Source of the DNA: DAORIO01 sp964384645
GTDB lineage: Bacteria; Patescibacteriota; Minisyncoccia; Phycocordibacterales; UBA9973
Length of the DNA stretch: 64,000 nucleotides
Assembly (NCBI GenBank): GCA_964384645.1
Contig: CAYLKL010000003.1
Span: 1-64,000, forward strand
Reading direction: 5' to 3'
In this document: piece after piece, positions 48,923 through 59,524 of the stretch
Position numbering within the stretch: position 1 is the stretch's first letter
Layout: every line of letters starts with the position of its first letter
The notes under the pieces: model-generated
What the model was told of the DNA's origin: nothing
Databases searched by the model: none
The model's input: the letters and a program-made list of their open reading frames with translations, nothing else
Program-made: the position numbers and the translations under genes

Positions 48923-51900
48923 TTAGAAAACTGAAACTCTGGTTATCGTAATTATTGGCGTTGAGGCCACTTCTGCACCCTGAGCGTTATATCCTTTTGC
49001 TTGATATTGAATATCTTTTGTTATAAGCCCTAACGGTCTCCATGTGCAGTTAAAATTAGGTGCAGAACTTGACGTACACTCTCTTGTCAATCCATTGTTA
49101 TACCTAAAATATTTTACCTTTGTTATTGGCCCGCCAACTGAAACTTTCATAGTGTAAACTTGGCCACTTTGTACAGTAAGGCCGTTTGTTGGGAAAACCC
49201 ATGAAATATAAGTTCCAGCTAAAACAGACACATTAACAGCAGTTGATGTCGAAGTATTGCCCACGGCGTCAATAGCGATAGCAGTTATTGTATGATTGCC
49301 ACCTGATGCCCCTGTAGTATCCCACGAAACACTATAAGGTGAAGTTGTGTCTATTCCAACAGACACACCGTCTACTTTGAATTCAACAGAAGCAATGCCT
49401 GAAGCGTCGGTTGCGTTTGCAGATAAGGTTACAGTTGTTCCTACTGCCACACTTGACCCGTCTATTGGTGCACTAATTGAAACAGTTGGAGGTGTTGTTT
49501 CTGGACCACAACTCCCCAAATTCAAATTAGAATTTTCAGTAAGTATGAATTTATCAAGTTGGAAGTTAGCTGAAAGTCCTGTGAATGTGAAAGTGTGCGC
49601 AGTGTTTGGGGTAACAGAAGAGAAAACGATAGGTGTACCTGCTTGGTTTTTGTTACACCAACCAAAAGTTGTTGAGTTTGAAGAAATTGTTTGAGCTGTA
49701 CCTGAATCTACTTTTACTGTAGCAGTTGATGTTCCAGTTGCTGATTTTGCGAAATACCATAGGTAATATGTTTTTGGAATAGAACCTGTTGCGTCTCTTG
49801 GTTCAAATTTGTAAGTTGTTGATCCAGTGCTTGGGTTTATGTAAGTTGTGAAGTTTGTGTAGTCTCCCGCTGGTGTACCTGCTGGAGTTGTAGTAGTTCT
49901 TGATGCAGAACCTGTGTCATAGACTTCTGCTTCAAAACTAAAGTCCTTTGACCAGTACCATGGGTGTGATGATTCGTGCCATGCGTCTAGTTGGTAAAAT
50001 ACTGGTGATGCTCCTGTTTTATCGTAGATGTAGGTGGAGCCTTGGCGTCTTGAATTAAATTTCAAAACTTCCCCAGAAAGATTTATGTTAACTGGTGCAA
50101 TTTCTGGAACAGCACCATCCATATTAGTATATTGATTTAAGTTAGTTGCAATTAAATATTTATTTACAGAATTATCTTTTCTAACAGTAGTAAATGCATC
50201 CATTCTTCCACTCTTGAAAGCGTAACCCGGAGTAGTACTAGAAGAAGCATAATCAAGAGGTAAATCACCAGTCATAACATTACTATTTTTATAGAAAGAA
50301 TCTACATAACTAAATACAGCTTGAGAATAAGAAGGTATCATATTCTGCCAAATTTTTTGAGCAGGCCAACCATCTTCACTTGTTCCAACTCGATTAAAAT
50401 ATCCAGTATGGAAAAATTCCGATCCCATATTGTTTACGTTTTTAGAAAGACCCAACCATTGACCAGGTGAAATATTTTGCTCAGCTTTCAAATCCCAACC
50501 TGGAGACATGTAAGCTCCGAAGAATTTATCTCCTGTTGCTTGTTGTCTGCCCATTACTTTTTGGATAAAGTACATACCGTTCCAAGCAGAAATTTTACTT
50601 CTCCAGTTAGATGGCCATCTTGGATAAAAGTCAGGCGTTGCATAGTATTGGCCATTTATAGGAGATTGCATTTTTCTTGCCTCACTCCACTTAAATCTTG
50701 TAGCTTCTTCGTATCCATCTACTGCGTACTCTAAATATTTTGAACCAGCAAGTCCTGGGATAGACAAAATTATATCTCTATATGTTTGATTGGCCATATC
50801 TGAAACGGTTTTCGCAACGTAAGACTGTGCATCCATTCCAGAAGAACTTATTGCAGAACTAACTGCTGGATCAGAATTTAGAGCATTTGTTTCGTACTTA
50901 ACTAAAATTTCACCATTCTCACTTATTAGATCAATTTTTGGTGCTGGCTTTGTTAATTGATTCACAACGCTATTAACCATACTTTTCATAGCATTTCCGT
51001 CTGGTGTGTATTGTGAAAACTGAGAACTAAGAGGTCTCCAAACTTTTGAAGTTGTTACGTTTCCGTTTATATCAATAAACTGACCAGAAGAATTTTGTAA
51101 ATAATACTGGTTTCCAAATCCTTGGTACCTCAAACAAGGCATATTAGATCCACCTCCACAAGTTGAAGCACCTGAAAGCTGAGCTCTTAAAATAACCAAC
51201 TGAGTTGGTAAAGTTGGATTTGAATTTGAATAACTTATCAATCCAGGTGTCCCTGAAACACCTGTGTCCAAGTTACTACTTGTAAGACTTGGAGCTAGAT
51301 CTAAATAATAATTCCATTTCTTTGCCATTTCACCCGCGATTGAAACTCCAGCCTGAACTTGAGCAGCTGAGTGCGTGTAAGTAAAATCTGTTGGTGTAAA
51401 GTGTGCTAAATAATCTAGGTCGTTCCAGTTAAAATTTCTAAGTAATGTATGCCCTGTTTTATATCTAGGCAATGGAACACTTTGAAGTTGAGTTAACACA
51501 GTTGGTGGTGTTGTTGAATATGTTGTGTAAGGAGAAGTTCCAAGCTGTGCTCCTGGCAAATAATCCATTGTGTCAAAAGATGACGAAACAGCTTGAGCAT
51601 TTGGGGTATTTGTAATATTTGTTACCCAAGAATAAGACTGTCCGTTTGTTATTGAATCTAAATAGTGCTGATATATTAGGTTACCAGGCAAATCATTACT
51701 CCATAGTGCAAATTGATCTATTGCACCAACATATCTTCTTTCGGCGGTACTGTTACCAAAAAACTTTATGTCACCGTTTGAAGATTTTATTTTATTAGTA
51801 TTCGCAACTGTTTTTGAAAAACCAGTTGGCAAAACTCCATCAACCCAAATTTCTTTTACTCCATTTGAGTATTTAAAAACCATATGATGCCAATTACCGT

Positions 51901-52462
51901 CGTTGTAATATGCTGGAGATTTTGGCCCAACTCCATCTAAGGCAATTTGGAAATCGTCTGAAACTGAATTTGTACCAGTAGTTCCAGTTGTTGAAAATCT
52001 AATATAAGGAACAGAAGTACTTGCTACAGGACTCTCAAATAAGATAGAAAAAGAATTATCAGTAGTTGTCATAAAATTTGAAACCAATATGTCGTCAGGT
52101 TTCCAAATAAATTCAACAGCAAAAGAAGAAGAAGCTGAAGTTGGTGTTTTCCCAATTGTTTGATAACAACCAGAACTGCTTGTATAGTTCAAATACTTCC
52201 CAACTGGACCATTTGATTGTTGAACAAATGGACAACTCGTCCCATTTGTAAATGTCGAAGATCCGATGGTCGCAGAGTTCCAAGGATTTCCTTCAAATTG
52301 CCAGTACGAATAAGGCTGAATCGGAGTTGTTACAGCGTTATACGTTGCAGCCAACTGTCCCCCAAAAAATCTAGATAAATTAAATGGAGACAAAAAATCT
52401 ATAACTAATAAAATTACTAATAATAATACAACTGATAAAATTAAACTCTTTTTCTTTTTCAT
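48923..52462 (-). CDS. Giant secreted LamG / hydrolase-like / Ig surface protein A
   Basis: 1179 residues. Signal/membrane helix (about 6-25), then a LamG-like jelly roll (WQFEG, WHHMVFKYSNGVKEIWVDG, IDQFALWSNDLPGNLIYQHY). An undefined ~500-residue Trp/Tyr-rich region follows (ATPDFYPRWPSNWRSKISAWNG-type sequence) that may be a glycan-active barrel. Then a CBM-like module (residues about 804-986), one Ig domain (NATDASGIASVEFKVDGVSVG) and a short beta end. It is paralogous over its length to the next gene, with a near-identical CBM block. Confidence 0.8.
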   Translation of the reverse strand: MKKKKSLILSVVLLLVILLVIDFLSPFNLSRFFGGQLAATYNAVTTPIQPYSYWQFEGNPWNSATIGSSTFTNGTSCPFVQQSNGPVGKYLNYTSSSGCYQTIGKTPTSASSSFAVEFIWKPDDILVSNFMTTTDNSFSILFESPVASTSVPYIRFSTTGTTGTNSVSDDFQIALDGVGPKSPAYYNDGNWHHMVFKYSNGVKEIWVDGVLPTGFSKTVANTNKIKSSNGDIKFFGNSTAERRYVGAIDQFALWSNDLPGNLIYQHYLDSITNGQSYSWVTNITNTPNAQAVSSSFDTMDYLPGAQLGTSPYTTYSTTPPTVLTQLQSVPLPRYKTGHTLLRNFNWNDLDYLAHFTPTDFTYTHSAAQVQAGVSIAGEMAKKWNYYLDLAPSLTSSNLDTGVSGTPGLISYSNSNPTLPTQLVILRAQLSGASTCGGGSNMPCLRYQGFGNQYYLQNSSGQFIDINGNVTTSKVWRPLSSQFSQYTPDGNAMKSMVNSVVNQLTKPAPKIDLISENGEILVKYETNALNSDPAVSSAISSSGMDAQSYVAKTVSDMANQTYRDIILSIPGLAGSKYLEYAVDGYEEATRFKWSEARKMQSPINGQYYATPDFYPRWPSNWRSKISAWNGMYFIQKVMGRQQATGDKFFGAYMSPGWDLKAEQNISPGQWLGLSKNVNNMGSEFFHTGYFNRVGTSEDGWPAQKIWQNMIPSYSQAVFSYVDSFYKNSNVMTGDLPLDYASSSTTPGYAFKSGRMDAFTTVRKDNSVNKYLIATNLNQYTNMDGAVPEIAPVNINLSGEVLKFNSRRQGSTYIYDKTGASPVFYQLDAWHESSHPWYWSKDFSFEAEVYDTGSASRTTTTPAGTPAGDYTNFTTYINPSTGSTTYKFEPRDATGSIPKTYYLWYFAKSATGTSTATVKVDSGTAQTISSNSTTFGWCNKNQAGTPIVFSSVTPNTAHTFTFTGLSANFQLDKFILTENSNLNLGSCGPETTPPTVSISAPIDGSSVAVGTTVTLSANATDASGIASVEFKVDGVSVGIDTTSPYSVSWDTTGASGGNHTITAIAIDAVGNTSTSTAVNVSVLAGTYISWVFPTNGLTVQSGQVYTMKVSVGGPITKVKYFRYNNGLTRECTSSSAPNFNCTWRPLGLITKDIQYQAKGYNAQGAEVASTPIITITRVSVF
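49506..50051 (-). repeat. 546-bp near-identical block, copy A
   Basis: Matches 54726-55271 with one visible mismatch (49531 A versus 54751 C). It encodes the CBM-like module of both giant proteins. The flanks diverge abruptly on each side. Confidence 0.95.
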
Positions 52463-52499
52463 AACTTATATAAGTATACAACTTTTGCAACTAAAAAAA

Positions 52500-52529
52500 T
52501 AAAAAACTCTGGATATCCAGAGTTTTTTA
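52500..52529 (-). terminator. Terminator of the 52541 surface gene
   Basis: AAAAACTCTGGA / TCCAGAGTTTTTT palindrome with T run on the minus strand. Confidence 0.92.
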
Positions 52530-52540
52530 TTTTTTTAGTT

Positions 52541-55500
52541 TTATTTAACTTTAATATTTTTTGTTGTTGTATTTCCGGCAACATCAACCGCTTGAACATT
52601 TATTGTAGAAGTTCCAAACCCCCACAACACAGACGGAACCGTAAAGCTGCAACTGTAAGAACTTGGTGGTGTTGTTGCACTTGTAAGTGTACATTTTGGA
52701 GTAGTAGATGTTGCACCCAAGAAGAATTTAACTTGCTTTACAGAAACATTATCTGTAACTGTTGCTATAAATGTTACAGGACTTGTGTTTGATACATTTG
52801 CGTTATTAGCGGGACTTGTGATTGAAACAGTCGGAGCAGTCGTGTCTGCCACTGTTGTTGAAATAGATACTGAAACAGCTGAAGAAGTAGAAGAATTTCC
52901 AGCATTGTCAGTTGCAATTGCAGTAATTGTATGACTTCCAGAAGTAAATCCTGTAGTGTTCCAAGAAATACTATACGGTGAAGTGGTTAATGTTGATCCA
53001 TATTGATTTCCATCAATATAAATTTTGACATTTTGTATACCAGAAGCATCACTTGCGTTCGCTGTTATTGTAGTATTAGATCCACCAGTCACTACAACTC
53101 CGTTAGCTGGACTTGTAATTGAAACAGTTGGAGCGGATGTATCAGTTCCCACTGTGATAGTTTCGGAAGTTGTATTATTTGCCTCATTTACTTCAGCAAA
53201 TCTATTAATATCATCAACAACCGCCGTTATGTTATGTGAACCGCCGGTCGCGTTCCATGCTGTAAATATACCAGTATCCGCTGACTGATTTGAACAATAA
53301 GCAGAGCCTGTACCCATACCAAGATTTACAGTTTTTCCAGCTCCAATTGAAGTTGTTTGAGCGTCTGAACAACCCAAAGCTACTCCATCCATCATAAACA
53401 TAACACCAACAACCATACCTTCTGGAGTGCCAACTGTTCCCTGGTTTTTAACAGTTGCAGTAAATGAAACATTTGCACCAACACTAGGACTTACAGGTGA
53501 CCAAACAATATCAGTCACAAGAACATCTGGTTGTCCTGTTGCATTTGAAACAGTCACTGAAACATTTGCTGAAGTTGCATTGTTTCCAGCTGCATCAAAT
53601 GCTTTTGCTTTTACTGTATGTGTTCCGTTTGAAAGAGTTGAACTATCTAATGTAACAGAATATGGAGCAGATGTATCAGTGGCAAAGGGTGATGTTGATG
53701 AATCAGTAAAGAACTGAACAGTAGTAACCCCAACATTATCACTCGCATTTGCACTAACGGTAACTAAACCTGAAACAGTTGCACTAGGTGTTGGTGCGGT
53801 AACTGAAACAGTTGGTGCAGTTGTGTCTGCGGGTGGTGTTGTTACGTTGTTTACCGTAACACCAAAGGCTGTAGTTGTTGTTGAGTTTGAACCTGGAACA
53901 GTAACTTTGTCGTAAGCTTTTGCTGTAATTTGATAACTACCGTTTGCAACACCTGTTGTATTCCAAGAACAAGAAAATGTTCCTGATGTTTGCCCCGTAG
54001 CTGTTGCTGTACAAATTAGAACTGTTCCTCTGTAAAACTCTATATGATTTATTCCAGTTGTGTCTGTTGCAGAAGCTGTCATTGTAACAGTGCCAGAAAG
54101 TGTTGCTCCAGAAACTGGAGAAGTTACCGTCGTCGAAGGACCCGCAGTATCAATATTTATTGATACTTGATTTGAAGCTGATGAAAAATTACCAGAACTA
54201 TCTTTTGATTTAACAATATACGTATGACTAGCATTTGCTGACGGTGTGTCTGTATAACCAAGGTTTGTTACAGCGCTTGTATTAATAGCAGTTGTAGAAC
54301 CATCTCTATATATATAGTAACCTTCAAGACCTGAACCAGAATCAGTTGATCCACCCCAAGATAAAACCGCACTGTTTGATTGTCTTGTAACAGAAAGTGT
54401 TGTTGGTGTTGTTGGAGCAACTGTGTCAGGAAGAGAAACTGTAATACTAACTGAAGAGTTTGCAGTATTACCAACAGTGTCAGTAGCTGTCGCTGTTATT
54501 TGATGTGAGCCATTCGTAACACCCGTTAGTGACCACGAAACACTATAAGGTAAAGTTGTGTCTATTCCAACAGATACACCGTCTACTTTGAATTCAACAG
54601 AAGCAATGCCTGAAGCGTCGGTTGCGTTAGCCGACAGAGTCGCTGGTCCAGTAGAAATTGTTGCTCCAGTTGTTGGCGCAGTAACTGAAACAGTTGGTGC
54701 TATTGTGTCAGTTGGAGTAGTTCCACCACAACTCCCCAAATTCAAATTAGCATTTTCAGTAAGTATGAATTTATCAAGTTGGAAGTTAGCTGAAAGTCCT
54801 GTGAATGTGAAAGTGTGCGCAGTGTTTGGGGTAACAGAAGAGAAAACGATAGGTGTACCTGCTTGGTTTTTGTTACACCAACCAAAAGTTGTTGAGTTTG
54901 AAGAAATTGTTTGAGCTGTACCTGAATCTACTTTTACTGTAGCAGTTGATGTTCCAGTTGCTGATTTTGCGAAATACCATAGGTAATATGTTTTTGGAAT
55001 AGAACCTGTTGCGTCTCTTGGTTCAAATTTGTAAGTTGTTGATCCAGTGCTTGGGTTTATGTAAGTTGTGAAGTTTGTGTAGTCTCCCGCTGGTGTACCT
55101 GCTGGAGTTGTAGTAGTTCTTGATGCAGAACCTGTGTCATAGACTTCTGCTTCAAAACTAAAGTCCTTTGACCAGTACCATGGGTGTGATGATTCGTGCC
55201 ATGCGTCTAGTTGGTAAAATACTGGTGATGCTCCTGTTTTATCGTAGATGTAGGTGGAGCCTTGGCGTCTTACTTTGAATTTCAAATTTTCTGTTGGTGT
55301 AACTGTTGTTGCAGGATATGTATCACCACCAAAAGATATGTCAGCTAGTGATTCTTCTGCGGCATTACCTTGATAATTTGACCAAGGGTTTTCCATACCT
55401 GTTATGACAAATCTATTAGCACTGTTTTGCTTTCTGGCAACAACAAGTTGGCCAGGATTTCCAGTATAAAATCTAAATCCAGGATTTGAGTCTGGCGGGT

Positions 55501-57718
55501 AAACCAAACGTGTTGTATCTCCACGCATCATTTTTCCATTTTTAAGAATATCTTCGTAATAACTTGTTACACCTTGTGCATATGAAGGAGTTGATGCTTG
55601 CCATACATAGTTTTCAGGATAAAGGTTGTCTGCAATGTTTGGTTCTATATTGAAAACACCTGGATAGAAAAATTCAGCACCTGTTGCAGCTAAAACTTTT
55701 GTAAAACCAAGCATTTGAGCTGGTCGAACATTGTTTCTTTCAACTCTATCCCAACCAGCAGATATAAATGGAGAATATAGATTATCTCCAGCTGCTAATT
55801 CCCCGTTTCTACTATTTACAACCCACTGCCATCCGTGCCAAGCACTACTCCAATATTTCCAGTTCCATGGATATCGAATATAAAAATCAGGAGTAGAGTA
55901 ATACATACCATTTATTGGATCATTTACTTTTCTTGCTTCTTCCCATTTAAATTCATATATATGTTCACCTTCAATAGCGTACTCTGTGAAAGTTGAATTT
56001 GAAACAGCTTGAATACTTTTTATTTTATCAACATAAGCTCTTTCGTTTGTATAAAATTGTCTAGCTACATAAGTATACGCATCAAGTCCAGATGCATTTT
56101 TTGCAGCCAAAACAGCTGGGTCATTATTAACTATATTTGTTGTACTTTCTGCTGTATACGGAGGGAAAACTTCACCGTTATCATTAATGATATCGATCGC
56201 ACGTGTTGGATATTGAGCAACTCTATTTGGTATAGAATTTAAAACAGTTTGAATGTGCGACTTTGCAGCTTCTCCGTCTGGAGCGTAACTTGAAAGATAA
56301 GTTGAGACAGGCCTCCATCTTTTATCGGTTGTTACATTTCCATTAGGGTCCAAAAATTGCCCTGATGAATTTTGTAAATAATGAGTACTTGGTAAATTTT
56401 GAGAAGAGATACAAGATCTTGTACAAGCTGAAGTATAAAGTTGAGCTCTAAAAGATGTTGCGGCTATAGGAATAAAATTTGCACCAGGTGTAATGTATTG
56501 CTGTTCATTTGCCAAAGATTGATCTGCCGCAGAAAAACCATTTGAACTTCCTGTGTTATTCGTAACTTGAATATGGTAGTTCCATTTTGTAGCAAGTTGT
56601 CTGTTTATGTCCTTTGACTTTGCGTGGTTTGTTGTAGTGTTCCCAACTGAAGTACCTGAAATACTTGATGAAGCTAAGTTTGAAAGATAATCATATGCCA
56701 ACCAGTTACCGACATTCCTTATTAAGGTATTTGAAGATTTATAACGAGGCAAAGGATAAGTTTCAAGCTGATCAATAACAGAAACATTTACTCCTGGTGT
56801 TTGTCCTGATGAAGAAGAAAGATTTGTTCCTGCCATAAAATCAAGAGGGTTGTAAACTCCAGCAACTGAATCAGCTGATGGAACATTTGTGATTGCTGTT
56901 GTAGTTGAATAGCTAAGGCCTGCACTTGCATTATTGTGGTGTTCTAAAATTAAGTTTGGTGGCAAAGATTTGTCATACAGCGCAATTTGATCTAGCGAAC
57001 AATTACATTGAGTGTACTCTGCTGAATTAAGGCTCGAGAATTTTACAGCACCTGTTGTAGATACTGCTGTGTTAAACGAATACCCAGCTGGAAGTTGTCC
57101 GTCAATCCAAAATTGTACTTTTTGTGAAGAAGAAGTTGGGTCATATTGAATAACAAAATGGTGCCAATTTCCATCAGCAATATATGCTAAAGATTTTCTA
57201 CCAGCCTCATCTAGGTTGATATAAGAATCAACGCCATTAAGTACAAGTTTCCACCTAGCCATACTACCGTTTGGATTTCCTCCAACTGGTGTCTGGAACT
57301 CAAGCTTAAAATTAGAACCAAATGAGAAAATTGTTCCAGCTTCAAAAGTTTTTGAAGGCTTAAACAAAAATTCAACAGCCCAACCACTCGCAGAAGGAGT
57401 TATGTTGCCTGCTGTATTACCAGACCCAGATAGATCTATGTAATTTCCAACCTTTCCGCCTGTTTTTGGTGTCCAAGTAGAAGTTTCTGTTCCTCCGAAT
57501 TGCTGAGATCCAATAGTTGGAGTTTTTTGACCAGCAGTAGTTGTGTCAGAGAACTGCCAATAACTTACTGGAGTGATTGGACTTGTGACAGCTGTATAAG
57601 TGGCAGCCTTTTGGCTATTGCTTAATATTTGCGGATCAATAGGAGAAATTACCTTTGAAAACAAAAAAACCGCAATCACAAAGAATGATAATAATAATGC
57701 CTTATTTATTTTTTTCAT
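52541..57718 (-). CDS. Giant secreted LamG / hydrolase-like / multi-Ig surface protein B
   Basis: 1725 residues. Signal helix (about 8-27), LamG-like domain (YWQF, WHHFVIQYDPTSSSQKVQFWIDG-type), the same ~500-residue Trp-rich region (PDFYIRYPWNWKYW, AEFFYPGVFN), and the shared CBM-like module (about 816-998). Then a chain of Ig-like domains (D-T-x-x-P-T-V-S-V starts), one FN3 (TPTTLSVTRQSNSAVLSWGG) and one CARDB-like domain (QPDVLVTDIVWSPVSP). The tandem Ig array would hold the N-terminal modules away from the cell. No sortase or anchor motif is seen. Confidence 0.8.
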   Translation of the reverse strand: MKKINKALLLSFFVIAVFLFSKVISPIDPQILSNSQKAATYTAVTSPITPVSYWQFSDTTTAGQKTPTIGSQQFGGTETSTWTPKTGGKVGNYIDLSGSGNTAGNITPSASGWAVEFLFKPSKTFEAGTIFSFGSNFKLEFQTPVGGNPNGSMARWKLVLNGVDSYINLDEAGRKSLAYIADGNWHHFVIQYDPTSSSQKVQFWIDGQLPAGYSFNTAVSTTGAVKFSSLNSAEYTQCNCSLDQIALYDKSLPPNLILEHHNNASAGLSYSTTTAITNVPSADSVAGVYNPLDFMAGTNLSSSSGQTPGVNVSVIDQLETYPLPRYKSSNTLIRNVGNWLAYDYLSNLASSSISGTSVGNTTTNHAKSKDINRQLATKWNYHIQVTNNTGSSNGFSAADQSLANEQQYITPGANFIPIAATSFRAQLYTSACTRSCISSQNLPSTHYLQNSSGQFLDPNGNVTTDKRWRPVSTYLSSYAPDGEAAKSHIQTVLNSIPNRVAQYPTRAIDIINDNGEVFPPYTAESTTNIVNNDPAVLAAKNASGLDAYTYVARQFYTNERAYVDKIKSIQAVSNSTFTEYAIEGEHIYEFKWEEARKVNDPINGMYYSTPDFYIRYPWNWKYWSSAWHGWQWVVNSRNGELAAGDNLYSPFISAGWDRVERNNVRPAQMLGFTKVLAATGAEFFYPGVFNIEPNIADNLYPENYVWQASTPSYAQGVTSYYEDILKNGKMMRGDTTRLVYPPDSNPGFRFYTGNPGQLVVARKQNSANRFVITGMENPWSNYQGNAAEESLADISFGGDTYPATTVTPTENLKFKVRRQGSTYIYDKTGASPVFYQLDAWHESSHPWYWSKDFSFEAEVYDTGSASRTTTTPAGTPAGDYTNFTTYINPSTGSTTYKFEPRDATGSIPKTYYLWYFAKSATGTSTATVKVDSGTAQTISSNSTTFGWCNKNQAGTPIVFSSVTPNTAHTFTFTGLSANFQLDKFILTENANLNLGSCGGTTPTDTIAPTVSVTAPTTGATISTGPATLSANATDASGIASVEFKVDGVSVGIDTTLPYSVSWSLTGVTNGSHQITATATDTVGNTANSSVSITVSLPDTVAPTTPTTLSVTRQSNSAVLSWGGSTDSGSGLEGYYIYRDGSTTAINTSAVTNLGYTDTPSANASHTYIVKSKDSSGNFSSASNQVSINIDTAGPSTTVTSPVSGATLSGTVTMTASATDTTGINHIEFYRGTVLICTATATGQTSGTFSCSWNTTGVANGSYQITAKAYDKVTVPGSNSTTTTAFGVTVNNVTTPPADTTAPTVSVTAPTPSATVSGLVTVSANASDNVGVTTVQFFTDSSTSPFATDTSAPYSVTLDSSTLSNGTHTVKAKAFDAAGNNATSANVSVTVSNATGQPDVLVTDIVWSPVSPSVGANVSFTATVKNQGTVGTPEGMVVGVMFMMDGVALGCSDAQTTSIGAGKTVNLGMGTGSAYCSNQSADTGIFTAWNATGGSHNITAVVDDINRFAEVNEANNTTSETITVGTDTSAPTVSITSPANGVVVTGGSNTTITANASDASGIQNVKIYIDGNQYGSTLTTSPYSISWNTTGFTSGSHTITAIATDNAGNSSTSSAVSVSISTTVADTTAPTVSITSPANNANVSNTSPVTFIATVTDNVSVKQVKFFLGATSTTPKCTLTSATTPPSSYSCSFTVPSVLWGFGTSTINVQAVDVAGNTTTKNIKVK
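54726..55271 (-). repeat. 546-bp near-identical block, copy B
   Basis: Partner of 49506-50051. A second shared stretch, about 85 bp with two or three mismatches, covers an Ig strand (near 54544-54630 versus 49335-49420) at a different offset. Confidence 0.95.
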
Positions 57719-57830
57719 AATAGAAACTTATTTTTTAATAATAATTAATAAACACCAAAAACAAATGCCACCCTAATTTATTTATATTATATATGTTTTT
57801 TGGTTAAATTTTCAGACAAATGTGGATAAT

Positions 57831-59507
57831 TTAATGTATATCAAGTATTCTAATTCTAATTTTTTCATAACCTCCAAAAAAACTTTTTTCCACCAATCCA
57901 ACCATAGTAATGAAATCACCTTTTTTCATATCTATTTTGTAATCTTCAGGTTTTTTAAAAAAGGCAATGGCTTTAATTGCTTGCCCGTTAATACTAATCT
58001 CAAGCTCTGTATGGTTTTTTTCTTTACCAAAAGTCTTTACACCCAAAATAAGAGCATCTTTTAGTTCAAAAACAGGCTTTGGATTACCCATCCCAAAAGG
58101 GGCGAACTTTTCCATACTCGAAACACCGTTTCTATTAACAAAAAAACTGTCGAATTCTATAAAATTTTCATTTTCTTCATTATTCTGACTACTTGAACTT
58201 AAAAAAGCCTTCTCAAGTAACGCTGGCAGGTTATGTATTTCACCATCTTTAACAGAAAATCCACCTGCTTTTTTGTGGCCACCTATATCTATAAAGGAAT
58301 CTACTGTATTTTTCATTATTTCAACTACGTCAGCATTTCCAAAAGACCTACAAGACCCCTTAATAACCTCTTTTTCTCCATGAGTCCTACCCCAAACAAA
58401 TGTAGTCTTTTTATATTCTTCACATAACTTACTGGCCAAAAGACCTAAAAGCCCAGGACTCCATGTCGGACTACCGACACAAATGACATTTTCGAAACCT
58501 CTAGTTTTTATGCTTTTATTGGCTTCTTTCATCATAGTTGCGACGATTATCTTTCTTTTGTCAGAAAGTTTTGCTAAATCCTCAGACAAAATATCTGCTG
58601 AATCTTTATCTTCCGCACTTAAAAGCTGATATGCCTTGTAAGCCTCATCCATTCGGGAAGCCGCATTTATCTTTGGGGCAATTGAGAAATTTATATCGTC
58701 TTCTGTGATATTTCTAATATTTATCTTTGATCTATCCGCCAAGGCTTTGAGTCCGAGACGTTTTCCTTTTCTCATAACCATAAGGCCGTATTTTGCCAAA
58801 ACCCTATTTTCATCAATTAAAGGAACTTGGTCAGCAATAGTAGAAAGTGCCACCAAATCAAGTAACCATTTTTCTTTACCGCGTGGATATTTAAAATACT
58901 CATGGTATTTATCCAAAAAACCTAATATAACTTTGTAGGTTATACCTGTTCCACAAAGTTCTCGGAATGGATATTTAGAATCTTTTAACTTTGGGTTTAT
59001 TAGGGCGAAAGGCTTTGGTAAAACATCCGGCGCTTCGTGATGATCAATAACAATAACGTTTACTCCATTTGCTTCAGCAAAATCAATCGCCTCTCTAGCC
59101 GTCGTCCCTAAATCTATAGTTATCAGCAAGGTTGTTTTTAAATCTATGATTTTCTCAAGAATCCCTTGGTGTAGTCCGTAACCTAAAGTATTTCGATCAG
59201 GTATGTAAACTTCTAAATGTCTAACACCTAAACTTCTTAAAAATTCAGAAAGTATTGTTGCCCCAGGTATTCCATCACAATCATAATCTGAATATATAGC
59301 TATTTTCTCACCCGCCGTAATGGCACTAAAAATTCTCTCAATCGCTTTTTCGAGATCTGGTAACAGTTTAGGATCATGCAAATCCCTTATATAATCAGGA
59401 TTTAAAAACTTTTCTTTTTCAATTTCTGTTTTAATACCTATTTTTTCAAATAGTTTGTCGAAAACATTTTCCATCTTGGATTCATTAGGGGTCTTTTGCG
59501 TAAGCAT
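57831..59507 (-). CDS. recJ: Single-stranded-DNA exonuclease RecJ
   Basis: 558 residues from the ATG at 59507; a TTG two codons upstream is less likely, and an ATG 11 codons downstream is possible. DHH-family motifs: IYSDYDCDGI (74-79), TIDLGTT, VIDHHEAP (DHH 155-157) and the DHHA1 segment DIGGHKKAGGFSV (G-G-H). A C-terminal OB-type domain follows. 5'-3' exonuclease in repair and recombination. A TACAAT ends 7 nt before the ATG, overlapping the -10 of the divergent HIT gene. Confidence 0.95.
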   Translation of the reverse strand: MLTQKTPNESKMENVFDKLFEKIGIKTEIEKEKFLNPDYIRDLHDPKLLPDLEKAIERIFSAITAGEKIAIYSDYDCDGIPGATILSEFLRSLGVRHLEVYIPDRNTLGYGLHQGILEKIIDLKTTLLITIDLGTTAREAIDFAEANGVNVIVIDHHEAPDVLPKPFALINPKLKDSKYPFRELCGTGITYKVILGFLDKYHEYFKYPRGKEKWLLDLVALSTIADQVPLIDENRVLAKYGLMVMRKGKRLGLKALADRSKINIRNITEDDINFSIAPKINAASRMDEAYKAYQLLSAEDKDSADILSEDLAKLSDKRKIIVATMMKEANKSIKTRGFENVICVGSPTWSPGLLGLLASKLCEEYKKTTFVWGRTHGEKEVIKGSCRSFGNADVVEIMKNTVDSFIDIGGHKKAGGFSVKDGEIHNLPALLEKAFLSSSSQNNEENENFIEFDSFFVNRNGVSSMEKFAPFGMGNPKPVFELKDALILGVKTFGKEKNHTELEISINGQAIKAIAFFKKPEDYKIDMKKGDFITMVGLVEKSFFGGYEKIRIRILDIH

Positions 59508-59524
59508 GGTCAAAATTGTATCAT
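59496..59524 (+). promoter_or_regulatory. HIT-gene promoter overlapping the recJ promoter
   Basis: TTGCGT (59496-59501), 17-bp spacer, TATCAT (59519-59524); the ATG is 6 nt on. The recJ -10 (TACAAT, 59515-59520 on the minus strand) overlaps it. Confidence 0.6.
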
